Shown here: piece by piece, positions 1 to 11,613 of the stretch | How the letters are laid out: every line of letters begins with the position of its first letter | Position numbering within the stretch: the first letter of the stretch is position 1 | NCBI GenBank assembly: GCA_022457155.1 | Contig: JAJGOT010000241.1 | Span: 418,501 to 482,500, forward strand | DNA length: 64,000 nt | Direction of reading: 5' to 3' | Source of the DNA: Cladopsammia gracilis | Lineage: Eukaryota; Cnidaria; Anthozoa; Scleractinia; Dendrophylliidae | Notes under the pieces: generated by a model | Database searches by the model: none | What the model was told of the DNA's origin: nothing | The model's input: the letters and a program-made list of their open reading frames with translations, nothing else | Made by a program: the position numbers and the translations under genes

Positions 1-19
1 TGGGAGGTATACTAAACAC

Positions 20-120
20 TTAATGACTGGCCCCACAGCAAACAGTGAGTGTTGTTTACCCTCGGCGAACCTCGATGTTAAACAAAACTCACTGTTTCCC
101 TTAAAGCCAGTCATTAAGAA
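20..120. repeat. Palindromic MITE-like hairpin
   Basis: An imperfect inverted repeat of about 100 bp. The left arm begins CTTAATGACTGGCC and continues through AAACAGTGAGT; the right arm is the complement and ends GCCAGTCATTAAG. Nothing coding is visible. A short non-autonomous DNA transposon is likely, but I could not define a target duplication. Confidence 0.6.
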
Positions 121-1100
121 TGTCCGCCACGTAGGAGTTGACTGTACTAAACTGCAAAACCTCATGCGCGAGCCTCGCTGCCCCGTAGAGCGTCTTTTTC
201 CAGTCTCACTCTCCATATTCAGACTCACCTTTTTTTCGGCGTGGACGCGCAAAAATACGGACTTTTTTTGCAGTCCATGATACCGTAGATGCCTATATGT
301 TTTATCTGATACTTTAATTCACAACGGTTTCTCATCACTGTGAATGTAAATGTGAAAAAAATACAAAAAAGCATAGACATTTGCTTTTTTAGTTTTTAGT
401 TTTTTGGTTCTTAATTAGAGGGTCATAGAGAAGCACGAATTCCCCCACCGCGTGCAGGTAGCACTAAACTTGTAAGTAAATGCCAAACACGAATACCTTC
501 TTACCCTCCAGTCTCCTGCACGTTTTGCACTGAGCTATAAGGCCAGATGGGAGCTTGGTCAATTGTGAGTTTCCTTTGGTATGCAGGGGCGGATCCAGGA
601 AATCTATAAAGAGGGGGCCGGAGCAATTTTTATAGTGACAATATAAGCGCGCCAGCGCCCATGAGGAGCGCCGAAGGCGTGTCAATCTAGGGGCAAAAGG
701 CAAAAGGGGGGGCCGCGGCCCCCTCGGCCCACCCCTAAATCCGCCCCTGGTATGATTGCAATGAAATGGCTTTTTTTTACTAGTTGCGAACAATTTGCGT
801 CTATACTTGCAAGCTCGTTTGACCACGCAACGTTAGTTTGCCCGCCAGGGTTTTAGGCTGATAATTTGCAATTCAAAATCGTTCAGAAATCTTAATCTTT
901 TATGGAAAAGCGTTCATTGCTCGTTTATGTTTAGTTCGTGTAAGACCCTAGTTTCCTACCAGCCGGTATTGGCTCGTTGCGTTGCGACCCTAACAGCTGC
1001 GTAGGAGACTAGTTAGACCCACTTCTCAGTAGGAAATCAGCATCGTGGCGCGACCGAGGTACGTGCACTGAAGTATTTTTCCCACACCAATTCGCCTTTG
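121..1100. other. Non-genic stretch with one MITE
   Basis: Apart from the MITE at 584-749 I see no gene. The minus-strand reading at 500-565 contains a short LRR-like string (LTKLPSG) but has no matching splice sites and is disrupted by the MITE. Confidence 0.5.
584..749. mobile_element. MITE, CAGGGGCGGATCCAG family, copy 1
   Basis: This 166-bp element begins CAGGGGCGGATCCAG and ends CCGCCCCTG as its inverted complement. It is flanked on both sides by GTATG (579-583 and 750-754), a 5-bp target duplication. It has no coding capacity. A second copy at 16180-16358 has the same termini and also a 5-bp duplication. The mobilising superfamily is uncertain. Confidence 0.8.
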
Positions 1101-1142
1101 CTGTGCGCGCGCAGAGCTCGTGCGCGCGATTTAATGACGAAT

Positions 1143-2108
1143 GTCGAATGTATTATGGAACAGTTTATGAAACAATGGAAGCCAAGTTTCAGACCTATCA
1201 GTTTATCGCGTTGCTAAGTCGATGCTTGGAAGCTGATGGTCAGATCGTACACAACAGTACTGGAGATGCTGATGCAATGATAGTGGAATGTGCAAGACAA
1301 AGAAGGGAAGTAAGTGTAGTTGCAGATGACACGGATGTACTTGTCCTCTTGATGTACCACTGGAACCAGAATATGGCTGATATTTATTTCCATGCAGAGG
1401 CAAAGAGATCAAAGAATGGTTTGAAGGTGTGGAAAATTCAAGACCTTGTTAACAAAGCTGGCAAAGTAGTTACATCCCATCTCCTGTTGATCCATGCATG
1501 GAGTGGTTGCGATACCACTTCTGAAACATATGGGCATTGCAAAACCAGTCTTTTGAACAAGATAAAACAATCAGAAGAATTGCAGCAGATATTCTTCTTG
1601 ATGACCAATCCTGAGGCGACAGTGGAACAGATTGGCAAAGCTGGTATCCGGTTATATATTATCTTACATGGAGGCAGAGCAGACGATTCTTTGACCAGTC
1701 TACAGCACGCTAAATACATGGAGATGGTGTCGACAAGCAAAACACCAATTGATCTACAGAAGCTTCCACCTACAGAAAGAGCAGCATATTTTCACAGTTT
1801 ACGGGTTCATTTGCAAGTCATACTTTGGTTCAAGCTCACAATCAATGACCTGGATCCGATGCAATGGGTTTGGAAACTTGCTGATACCATATTAACACCA
1901 GTCCTAACAGACTTGAATGTAGCACTGAAAAATTCAAACTTTCTCGAGAAATCCATGTGGCAATAACAGTTGCTCTTGTCGTAAAAATGGACTGAAATGT
2001 AACAGCCTGTGGAGACTGCAGAGGAGAAAGTTGTCAAAATGCCGAGGAGGTTACCCTCGACAACAAAGGCAATGCCGACACATATAATGTAGAAATCGTG
2101 TTTCAGTA
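1143..2108 (+). pseudogene. Decayed PIN/FEN-like ORF of a multicopy family
   Basis: An open frame from about 1103 to 1966 encodes residues that look like a FEN1/XPG-type PIN-fold protein found repeatedly in invertebrate genomes. Visible motifs are the acidic stretch VVADDTDVLVLL (about residues 71-82), the IHAWSGCDTTS block (about residues 130-140) and a conserved PPTERAAYFHSLRVHLQV region. After residue 280 the frame is lost. The following bases still encode a Cys-rich tail (NPCGNNSCSCRKNGLKC, then ACGDCRGESC), but in two other frames, so at least two frameshifts have occurred. The likely true N-terminus is missing, and the first ~13 codons of the open frame look unrelated. The family name comes from recognised motifs and was not searched. 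The protein is probably transposon-associated; its function is unknown. Confidence 0.5.
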
Positions 2109-2109
2109 G

Positions 2110-2763
2110 TTAATTAAAAGTAAACTTGCTATTTTTAATTTTTAGGAGAAATTTGCAGGGCCAATCAACAATTCCAGAATTATTTTTTCAGACATTGTCC
2201 TTTCCCGGGCACAAACCCACCCCTATTTTAAGGGGACTCTACTACTTGGGGTGGGGGGGGGGGGGGGGGGGGGGGGGGGAGCGGGGGAATTGTGCTTATA
2301 CCAGAGGTAATGTGGTAATGACTATTATAGTTCACAGTAAAGTAACAATTTTCAGCAACTTAGACTTTGCATTTTCTACAATAAAAGTGAATGAACCGCC
2401 AAAAGTCACCATAAAATCCTTTCTTTTTTACCTTTTCCATTCAAAAACATGCAAAAATGTTCAAAATATTCAAATACTCATAAAAATTTTTCCCCAAAGG
2501 GGATTTTTGCGGATTTTGGATATGTTGTTCTATGGCACATTTGGCTTATGTGGTGTAAAAATAATCTTTATACCATTTTTTTCCCGGTCAAAATGCCCAA
2601 CGACCAGACTAATCAACGAGTGTCCGTATTAAGTGTGAAATTTGTGACCCTCGCAGTGTGCTCTCAACTTAAGCATTTGAAAAAGCAACCTGAGAAAATT
2701 CAGGTCGGCAAGTTAATTAGAGAAAATTTACAGGGAACAAACTGAAAGTAATATTAAAGTATA
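2110..2763. other. Non-genic, with poly(G) tract
   Basis: There is no recognisable gene. The stretch holds an uninterrupted poly(G) run at about 2253-2279. Small open frames here have no family resemblance. Confidence 0.5.
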
Positions 2764-3129
2764 TTAAGGTGGCTCGACTGGGTTTTTCAGTGACGGTACC
2801 GTTTAGCTTTGAGAAAGTTGTGTACCACCACAAACGATCCAACGGAAAATCGATTGCAACAGCTGTACTAGAGAAAAAAAAAAAATTCTATGGAAGCGTT
2901 TTCGAGAAAATTTCGAGTGAAGTTTTAAGATTTCAAAATATAACAAAAACAAAACAATTTTGAAATGTTATTAAAACGTATCTCTACAAGGCTTGGAGAA
3001 ATAATGTTTTGGTCTTAAATGAATTTTATACCATCCAAATACCTTGAGTGAAAATCTCTGCGAAATCGCTCCATTTGAATTTTATAAACGTTGGCTTAAA
3101 TATGAACTGGTCTCTAGTGTTATTTCGCG

Positions 3130-3700
3130 TTTTTATCAAAAATTGACCCTACACTTATTAAAATGGTCGCGAATTTAAAAGCGATTGATGAATTTTGTTA
3201 AAACTTGGTCCTCATAAAGATTAATTAATATTCAATACAACTGCCAAGTTTCAAATTCATTGAAACGTTTTAAGGCTGCCTCAACGTAGGAAAATATTGA
3301 GCTGATTTTCACGAAAGTGGGTTGTTTCTCCATTATGCGTCTCCATTGTCTCGAATCTCCATGCAATTGTAAATTTCAGTACATAATTAATTCATAAACA
3401 CTTCATTGCTACATTGTTACATGAATTCATGATGTACTGAAAGCTATAATTCCACGGCGATTTCATACAATGGAGATGTATAATGAAACAACAAGCCACA
3501 AGCGCGAAAATCAGCTCAATATTTCCCTGAGTTGGCGCTAAAAATTGACAGCCTTAGAATGTTTCAATCAATTTGAAACTTGGAGATTGTATTAAACATT
3601 AATTAATCTTCATGAGGACTAAGTTTAAAAAAAAAATTCACCGATCGCTTTTTAATCTGTGACAATTATAATAAGTGTAAGGTCATTTTTATCTCGTTAA
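3130..3700. repeat. Foldback (inverted repeat) inside the 6-kb element
   Basis: The arms at about 3140-3400 and 3430-3690 are near-complements. The left arm runs from TTGACCCTACACTTATTA through GGTCCTCAT and the INS-like TTTCTCCATTATG. The right arm returns through ATGAGGAC and TAATAAGTGTAAGGTCA. Substitutions and small gaps are present. No coding potential is seen. Confidence 0.65.
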
Positions 3701-3723
3701 TGCGCATGCGCATTAAGCGAGAT
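3691..3723. repeat. 33-bp near-perfect palindrome
   Basis: ATCTCG at the left and CGAGAT at the right enclose TTAATGCGCATGCGCATTAA, itself a perfect palindrome. It lies directly after the foldback and may be a remnant of an element end. Confidence 0.7.
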
Positions 3724-6613
3724 TTCGAAATTGAGTACGAAAAAGGGACAAAAGTTGTCAACAAAATTTTGTGGACTTTTGTCCGGCGGGGGGGGGGGGG
3801 TTCTTTTTTCTTCTTCATAGAAGCTATATTAGGGCATTGAGGATATGGTTGGTTAAAGCGGTTAGGATTTCAAGAAGGGCGTCACATACCGTCACTAAAA
3901 TATTTGAGGAATACCCCCGGTCCTATTGTTAATTTCCCTAGGGTATTTGGATGTCAGAACTTGTCATGAACTTGTCATATTTCACATTACGTCACCGCAA
4001 AGATATTAAAGTTCTTAGTTTCGATATCTCGCGTTACGTATCGATATTATTTGTCGTAAAGTCATTCAAGCTGCTTTCGAGAATGGTAAAAATAGGTCAA
4101 ATACGTTTTCTTGGGAAACGTAGTTTGAGAATTTAACAGTCTATTTTTACGAATGGAGACGTTTTAAGAAAGTTAAATTGGACGGGGAAGTTTGTGTTTT
4201 AATATGAGCGATATGGCAGAGCAAAATAGCATGAACTTTGCGTTTGTATGCAATAGTATGGGAAAGACGTCATAGTTTTATTGGTTTAGCTACCGTGCAC
4301 AAGGAAATTTTGACTGAATTTGTTTTGCGGGAGAAAATTTTTGCGCGTCGGGACAGCTTAAATTTCTGCTGGGAGGAAATGTTTGCGGATTTCTGGTCAA
4401 GTATAAATAAAATCCAAGGCATCGGTATTAAACAATTTCACTTCCTGACCGGAGGTTTTTATAGTTCTCCTAGTAATATGGTTGCTGTTCTGGCGCCAAT
4501 ATGAACATAAACAACGAGAAAACTAGTGAGTGAATTATTGTACGTTGTTGTAAAAATGTATCAGTATTATGATAACAGTCTCTGGTTCTTTTGAGGACGT
4601 GTGTGGAGTTGAATCGGGAATACAGATGACTGTTGTGCCGGTCGCCTCGGAGTTATGATAGCAATATATTCACTGTTGAAAAGTTCTTGTTAAGCCGATA
4701 TACATCATTAAAACAAGTAATTTTTTCTGCACGAGTATATTTCTGCGGTGGAAAATTTAATACAAAATAAAGTAATGCTGCATAATAATGCAACAACGGA
4801 CAACCTTGCCTGTATCTCCGGCAGATCAGAAAAAGGTTTTGAAAAATACTGCGGTCAGGAATCCCGCATGTTTGATTACTTTAGTACAAATTTTATAATT
4901 TGAGAAATTGGGGCGGTAAGTTTCATGATGTCACTTTCCGGGAAACTTGATAAAGAGTGTACAGCTATCATGCTGGAGATTCAAATATTTCAAACCGGAT
5001 GTAATGATGCTATACTTCTGACAATGGAGATACTGACTAGCTCCGAGAAACACATTACACTTACACGCGGAATAAACTCTGAGGAGCTATTAAAAAACAA
5101 TTGCAAGATCCCACTATTCCAATATATGACTATCGCATAAGACTTGGATCTTAATAGAATATTTTACGAAATTTTACTGCGGTCGTGACCCCGGGGGTCG
5201 TTAAGAAGACACTGTCAACACTATATTTTGAGGTTTAAAGCAGACCCATTTAATCTCTAATAGTTACTAAACACATGATACCGGAAAAAGAAAACTCTCG
5301 ACTTTCGAATAAAAAAAGACAGAACTACTATATATTCGCAAATAACCCATTCATGTATAACATTAACTTATGCAGCCATTTCTTTTTCAACTCTCCACAA
5401 AAGAAAAATCAATGTCCGCTTCACTTTCCAAAACTTTCATATTGATGTCGATAACAACATACAACTGCGTGAAATATTTCCTTTAACAAGCATTGACAAC
5501 TAAGCGGAAAACAGATATTTCAGCCCACCCACATCTGACGTTTGAGTTATCAAAAGTTTCTTTGCTTTTGTTGATAATTATGAATGTTCTGCGATACCTT
5601 GTTATCTTTGTGGAATGTCCGGTTTCCGGAAGATTAATTCTCAAAACTGTCTTAAAAATGAAATTAACGTTGGAAAAATATATGTTTGGTCAATTCTTTC
5701 TTTGAGGAATAGAGGAATTCTAAGGATATGCACCTTTTTGTCTTGACTTCCTGACTGAATTTAAGTCTTAAAATAGCAATGAATATGCGTGAACGGACTC
5801 TGATCGATCAATGACAGACATTGTAGCGACCATAGGTCATGGATCAGTTCTTTTCTTCTTTAAAATCGCCGTAAAATTCTTAGATGTTTATATCTTATAT
5901 ATAAAGATCTACAAACGCGGATAAGCGTAAACATTTATCCGATGCGTTGTGGCACATATCAAAGATTTAAATTGGATGATCCCACAGGCAGACCAATCGT
6001 GATGTGAGTGACATCAAGTTACAGATTTGAAGCCAGTACACAGTAATGAAATATACTAGGTAATAATACGATTTGTCCCGGAATTGATAAGCGATAGAAA
6101 AATCGAAAATATTACACAGTAAAGTCTTCTCACCTTTACTTTATTGTCTCTTGATGTATCCTGACCGGTTTAACTGCATTTTTACAACTTTTGTCACTCG
6201 CCCCACTATCCACTATAAAAGAAGGGAAGGCTGGAGACCTCTAAGCGAACCCTCGCCACGCGAAAGCCAATAAATTCTAAACAATTCAATTCAAGCTCCC
6301 TGAATTGCCACCAGTGAGGCCGCAGGTTAAATGTCTACCCGTGCGATTCGTGCTAGCTTCCAAATTCCCTTTCACGGTCTCTAAAAGGGCTCCGTTTTGG
6401 AGCGATTCTGGCCATCTTCGCTTCGCCATTGTCCGCGATCCAAACGGCTGTACCACGAAATTCTAATACTAAAGCTTAGCGACCGCGTCACAGAGACAAA
6501 ATGACATTCACCCGAGGGGAGGGTCGTTACTTTTGCCCTCGCGCAAATTGACACCGTCGGGGAAGCCGGTGCGTGTAGTTCGAACGGAAACCACACGCGT
6601 GACCTGTCACTTA
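3724..6613. other. Interior of the 6-kb element, no gene seen
   Basis: Only short open frames without family resemblance occur. A poly(G) run is at about 3786-3800. I see no transposase motifs. Confidence 0.45.
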
Positions 6614-6833
6614 AGCCTGGTTCACACTAGCGACATGACATAACGGGGAGGTCACGCAAATTCAAAACACGACGTATATCGATGTTTTATGTCACCAGTG
6701 TGAACAACACAACATAACGACATAATAGGAACATAATAACATGGACATAACGACATAAGGAAAAAACTGATCTTTTCTTTATGTCATTATGTCCATGTTC
6801 TTATGTCGTTATGTCGCTAGTGTGAACCAGGCT
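6614..6833. mobile_element. PIF/Harbinger-type MITE
   Basis: The terminal inverted repeats begin AGCCTGGTTCACACTAGCGA and extend through CATGACATAA, with the matching complement ending at 6833. TTA lies on each side (6611-6613 and 6834-6836), the 3-bp duplication usual for PIF/Harbinger. It is 220 bp and non-coding, with internal repeats of ATAACGACAT type. Confidence 0.8.
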
Positions 6834-6836
6834 TTA

Positions 6837-8335
6837 TTTGTCTTTATTTGATAAAGTGCAATTTTTCATCAAGATCAAAAGAAAAGTCTCTTTTTAAAAT
6901 AAAAATGGTCGAAGGAAAATTATTAAGCTTGTTAAAACCAATTTGCGCCAAAAAATCAAAAATCAAAGGTCACGGATATGTATGTGTATACCGGGAGTCT
7001 AGGGTGTACTCTAACTGCACGTCCGATCCAAGAGAGAGGAAGATAGAGGCCTTGGGAACGAGGTTGGTAGACGTTTCAATAACAAATTGATCATTACATG
7101 TAAAACAGACCGTTGGCCGTCGGGTGTTGATATGAACGATATAGCCAATAATGTTTAATTTTTATTGGTAAAAAACACAACCTTCTAAAGTCGCTGTCGT
7201 AATTTGTCGTATTTTTGAAGCGGAATCGAGCCGCTTCTCGCTGTTCAGAACGTCTCATGTCGGCAATTTTCGGGGCCACGTCGCTTGTCGTTTTTACCAA
7301 GGCTTCTTTGAGCCGAGATATTTTGAAAACAGCTTCGGCTAAAAAAGGAAACGAAATCTAATCACCAGCTCTATTCCTACAAGAGACACCATTCTGCCCG
7401 AAGGTACACAATTTTTTAGTTGACGGAAAAAGCGACAAGTAGAATATTTTCATTTGCCTTTTTTACAATAGTCTACCTTAGTGAAGTATTTATTTACTGA
7501 AGTCTTTTTACTGAACTTATTCACATGCACAAAGTTCTTGTTTTGTCTCATACATCCACATATACACTGCACATATAAATTGGCTGTTTAAAAACATTGC
7601 TAGTAAATCAATTTTAATCCCAAATGAAAATCGTTGCAATATGTTTTAGTTTTGTTTAAATATCAATAAATAAAGATAGTAAATATTTTTTAACCTTCGA
7701 ACATCTTTCCCAAATTTGATCAAATTTCGATTGATTAGAAAATCGCCATTGTAATGCCATACAAGTCATTGCTACTAAAATACTGTGACTGATACAAAAC
7801 ATAGAAAATTAACTAAGTAAAAGGGCTCTCTAAAGATAGATTGAATCTAAGTAGTTTTGCCACCCCCATCCCTCCTCATAATTTTCCCCCGTAGCAACCA
7901 AATTGGCCTCGGCTCATTCGCTTAATATAATCAAGTTGAAGTTTCCCCTCAGCTGTAAAATGAAGACTATTTTGAACAAATACGCTAAATTAACATGAAA
8001 ATTATTTGCATTCATACTCGTGATTATTTTGTTGCTCATGACTTTTATTGATTTGGTGGCTCATAAAAGAGCCCTTAAGTCCTCTATGACTGCAATGTCT
8101 AACTCTACGATTAGACCTACAGGTATTGTCAATCTTTCAACTTCAATAAACCATTTAGCAGCTTTACACATATTACCTATCACGTCTTTACCACATTTAC
8201 CTATCAAAGGCACCCAACTTTTCCAATTCTTGTTGTTGTTGTTGTTGTTGTTTTTTATTAACCTTACATTCTCTCGCATTAACGAGATGGCTTTAAGAGC
8301 CCTTTGATTTTATATAAAAGCGGTATAACACTCCA
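6837..8335. other. Interior of the 6-kb element, right half
   Basis: No gene is recognised. A (TTG)n microsatellite is at about 8226-8252. Short matches AAGAGCCCTTAAG (about 8068) and TTAAGAGCCCTTTG (about 8293) sit on either side of it. Confidence 0.4.
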
Positions 8336-8851
8336 GGCCAGTTCATATTCAAGCCAATATTTCTGAAATTCAAATGGAGCGATTTCCTTGAGATTTTCAC
8401 CTAAGGTATTTGGATGGTATAAAATTCATTTGACCAAAATATTATTTCATCAAGCCTTGTAGACATAAGTTTTAATAACATTTCAAAATTGTTTTGTTTT
8501 TGTTGTATTTTAATACCTTAAAATTTCACTCGAAACTTTCTCTAAAACGCTTCTATAGAAATTTGTAAAATTTTGTAGACCTTAGGACAAGTACGTCAGG
8601 TCGAAGATCCAGCGAGCGTTTTTCAAAATTATCTCTTGATGACAAGTAAATCGGTATTATGTAAAACAGGGAGTTACGTCATAACGTTGCTTTGGCAACC
8701 CCGATTTCCATAAAACTTACCTCATCTGAAACTTTAATCTTTCTCTAGTACAGCTGTGGCAATCGATTTTCCGTTGGATCGTTTGTGGTGGTACACAACT
8801 TTCTCAAAGTTAAAAGGTATCGTAACTCAAAACCCAGTCGAGCCACCTTAA

Positions 8852-9396
8852 ACACGAAGTTCCACTCTAAAAGGAATGGAACCATTTGAGTGTGAAATGC
8901 ATGCACATTCAGGCATGAAGCGTGGTTGAATGGAGCTTCCTATAAATAAATTTTGCTTAAAAAATCTCACCAAACCAAGTCGGACATTGCCTAAGCCAAA
9001 AAAAGAAACAGAAACATATGTTCATAATATTTCGTTTACGTTGATCGCAAATGGTATAACCAGGGGTGAAAATGCCTATATGTTCTCATATTATACGTCC
9101 CAGTAAATACCCGTTGGGCCTGTTTATAGAAAATCTATAGAGGAAAGCCAGCAAGCTTGGCTACTCGAGTAATCTTTCAAATTGGTTACACTTTCTTTCT
9201 CTTTCGGGCATGAAATTGTTTTATGCAATGAATCGCTCTTTATTCGTTCGGTATCCTGTTTAAAGCGTTTTTATATGAAAACCAAATTTCTAACTCAATT
9301 TAAGGGGTTTCCGTGCTTGCAGCACATTACAAAGATCTCCATTTGTAAACAGTATTTGTGTTTGTTGAGAAATTAGGAGAAGAGAAGGTCATCTTA
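8852..9396. other. Non-genic
   Basis: No gene is seen. The segment at about 9040-9105 is a diverged direct repeat of 10590-10662 (shared TTGATCGC, AATGGTAT and TTCTCATATTAT blocks), so both belong to an unnamed repeat. Confidence 0.4.
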
Positions 9397-9588
9397 GGCC
9401 CCGTCCACACGTATCCGGATATTTTTGAATCCGCAATGTTTTTGTTGCAGATTAGAAAATATTCGCGTCCACACGTAGCGTATTTGAATCGTATTTGCCC
9501 GAATTCGCCGGATACGTGTGGATGGAAGACCAATCCACAACAAAAAAGTTGCTGATTCAAAAATATCCGGATACGTGTGGACGGGGCC
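9397..9588. mobile_element. MITE with GGCCCCGTCCACACGTATCC termini
   Basis: The inverted termini start GGCCCCGTCCACACGTATCC and continue GGATATTTTTGAATC, mirrored at 9553-9588. It is flanked by TTA (9394-9396) and TCA (9589-9591), consistent with a Harbinger-type 3-bp duplication carrying one change. It is non-coding. Confidence 0.7.
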
Positions 9589-11033
9589 TCAGGTGCAAGG
9601 CCTCGACTAAGTAATTCTACATCTCTCTCATCTTAGTTTATTTACCAAATTAACATTTACAGCGTTGCTAAATATGAAACCATGTCTACAATATTTAAAA
9701 CTGTGACTGTGCACATTATCCATCTTGGTTTCTTACAAGGGATTATCACATCCAGTGCATTACATTCCTTGCAAAGCTTCCCATACCACTGATGGACTGC
9801 CACATAAACACATCTGTAATATGACGATACTAGAATCCCTTTTACGAAAAAAGCCAAAGCACTTAGATTTTATTCCATAATTTAAAGGAGAGAAAACATT
9901 TTGGTAGTGCGATTGGCCAACACGGCATTCAAAGAAGCACTCTTTTGGTCTTTCTAGTTAATATGCGTATCATTTCCATTTGCTGTGGGTCAAAGGTGAA
10001 ATTGTTTATGATAAACGTCTCAATTTACACCAAAACGGTAAGCACTCCCTACAAGTTGACCACGTTTTTCTTTCTTGTTACATGTAAAGGATTTTTCCAC
10101 TTTCGATGTTAACTTTTAAAATGGTACTAATACTGAATTAACTTATATAGTGCTTTATTGAACCAGGCCCTGATCTCTGCACTTTTTTTCTTTAATGACT
10201 AATCAAAATAATGAAAGGAAAAAATCATTGCAATGCCACAAAACCGTTAATAAAAAAGTGAGATTATAATCAAAATAACTGGCCAATTAAAAGAGATCCG
10301 ATGGAAAACTCTCCAAGACGACATCGTGACGTCATATATATCACGACGTTATCGATGACAAAGCTTTTACACGTATATGTAACTCAGTTGTATTTTCAGT
10401 TGTTTTTAAAAGTTACGAATCTTGCATTGAATAGTTAAAAGGTCTCATAATTCAAGGTCTATTGCATCAGTTGTTTTAAGTGACCTTCAGTGTGTACATT
10501 TTGCTAATGAATTCCAGAAGTTGATTGACATTTGGCCTTGCATTTTGACAATAATTCACCGATATAATGACTATTTGTGGAGATACCCTAATATTGCGTT
10601 TACCTTGATCGCCAATGGTATTTCCCGGCGCAAATATGCCGATATGTTGTTCTCATATTATGGCATGCTATTTTCTTACCGTTGCGACCTCTTATTTGCC
10701 TTTGAATTACTCTCTATAATTAAGAAAAAAACAAGTAATTTCTTTGTGTTGTAAAACAGAGTCAAAATCGTACAACCGCCTATCTATTTTTGCTGTCCTC
10801 ATAAAATAGCTCAAACCAGCAAAAGTTATAATTCAGCTTGCTAAGCTTCATCCTCACTTCAGCTGTGGGCTAAATGAATTGTCACAAATGAGATTCCATG
10901 TGAAGTCGCATACGGTTTTTAAACGATTCAGTTAAGTTCTGTTTCTTCCATTAGGTCTACTGTTTTTCGATTCATTGAAGTAACAAGTCGGTGGCATTGC
11001 AATGTAAAACAGATAAGTAGATTATCATAAGCC
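9589..11033. other. Non-genic region downstream of the receptor gene
   Basis: No gene is recognised. It contains the second copy (10590-10662) of the diverged repeat also seen at 9040-9105. Confidence 0.4.
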
Positions 11034-11039
11034 TTTATT
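11034..11039 (-). promoter_or_regulatory. Candidate polyadenylation signal
   Basis: The minus strand reads AATAAA, about 470 bp after the receptor's stop codon. It is the first canonical hexamer I see downstream. This is a proposal only, with no transcript evidence. Confidence 0.35.
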
Positions 11040-11506
11040 GAAATACTGTGCCCTCTATAAGTGCTAAACTAATCAAAATCCATGGCGCCCGTCACACTTG
11101 GTTCTTTGTCCACGCGCGGGCAATGTGCCCGGCACATGGCGACGTGCACAGTAATAGACACAGAATACCGTAGCGGGGCACGGGGAGTTGAGATGTTATT
11201 AACTTGTCCTATATTATATGGCTGCGTGGTTCCCAGAACATATAATGTAAAGCTCTGGGCTACCAAATATGTGATGTAAATGTAGATTAACCAACAACTC
11301 TTCAAGATAAATAATAGTATTTGTAAAAGTGGCCAAAACGGACGCCAAGTGTGAACAGGTGCTTAGAAATACAAAGGGCAAGACGATAATGAGCAAAACA
11401 CGCTACGCTAATTCTCTACTACAACTCTATTTTATACGATAGATCTACCACGACAGTGGTATACCTCCAGTCAAAAAAGGCCCAAAAGGTATTCTACTCA
11501 TGCTAA

Positions 11507-11613
11507 CTACAGTTTTGTATCGTATACATCTGTTTCCTCTTCCGTTTTTGACAGTACTGCACTTTGAGGTGCCTGGTGTTCACGAACAGCAGGTTCAACA
11601 TCTTCCTCTTCTC
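11507..11613 (-). CDS. Receptor last exon, stop codon and PDZ-type C-terminus
   Basis: The acceptor reads ...AAATCTAG on the minus strand. With the A left over from the repeat exon it encodes an acidic run ([10 protein letters not shown]...), then [14 protein letters not shown] and TAG at 11509-11507. The final T-K-L fits a class I PDZ ligand (S/T-x-hydrophobic). Whether a PDZ protein binds it is inference. Confidence 0.75.

Larger units (their letters stand above)
2768..8847. mobile_element. 6-kb TTAA-flanked element with long TIRs (Kolobok-like)
   Basis: The left end (after TTAA at 2764-2767) begins GGTGGCTCGACTGGGTTTT. The right end (before TTAA at 8848-8851) is its inverted complement. 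The arms stay similar for at least 350 bp: 2768-3120 against 8338-8847, with substitutions and small indels. A TTAA duplication with 5'-GG...CC-3' termini fits Kolobok better than piggyBac, whose ends usually start with CC. No transposase is visible inside, so it is non-autonomous or has been emptied. It contains a foldback at 3130-3700 and a Harbinger-type MITE at 6614-6833. Confidence 0.65.

Noticed and set aside
464..580. LRR-like string LTKLPSG on the minus strand
   Set aside because: It has no phase-2 splice sites or 72-bp exon length, lies downstream of the receptor's stop, and is broken by a MITE.
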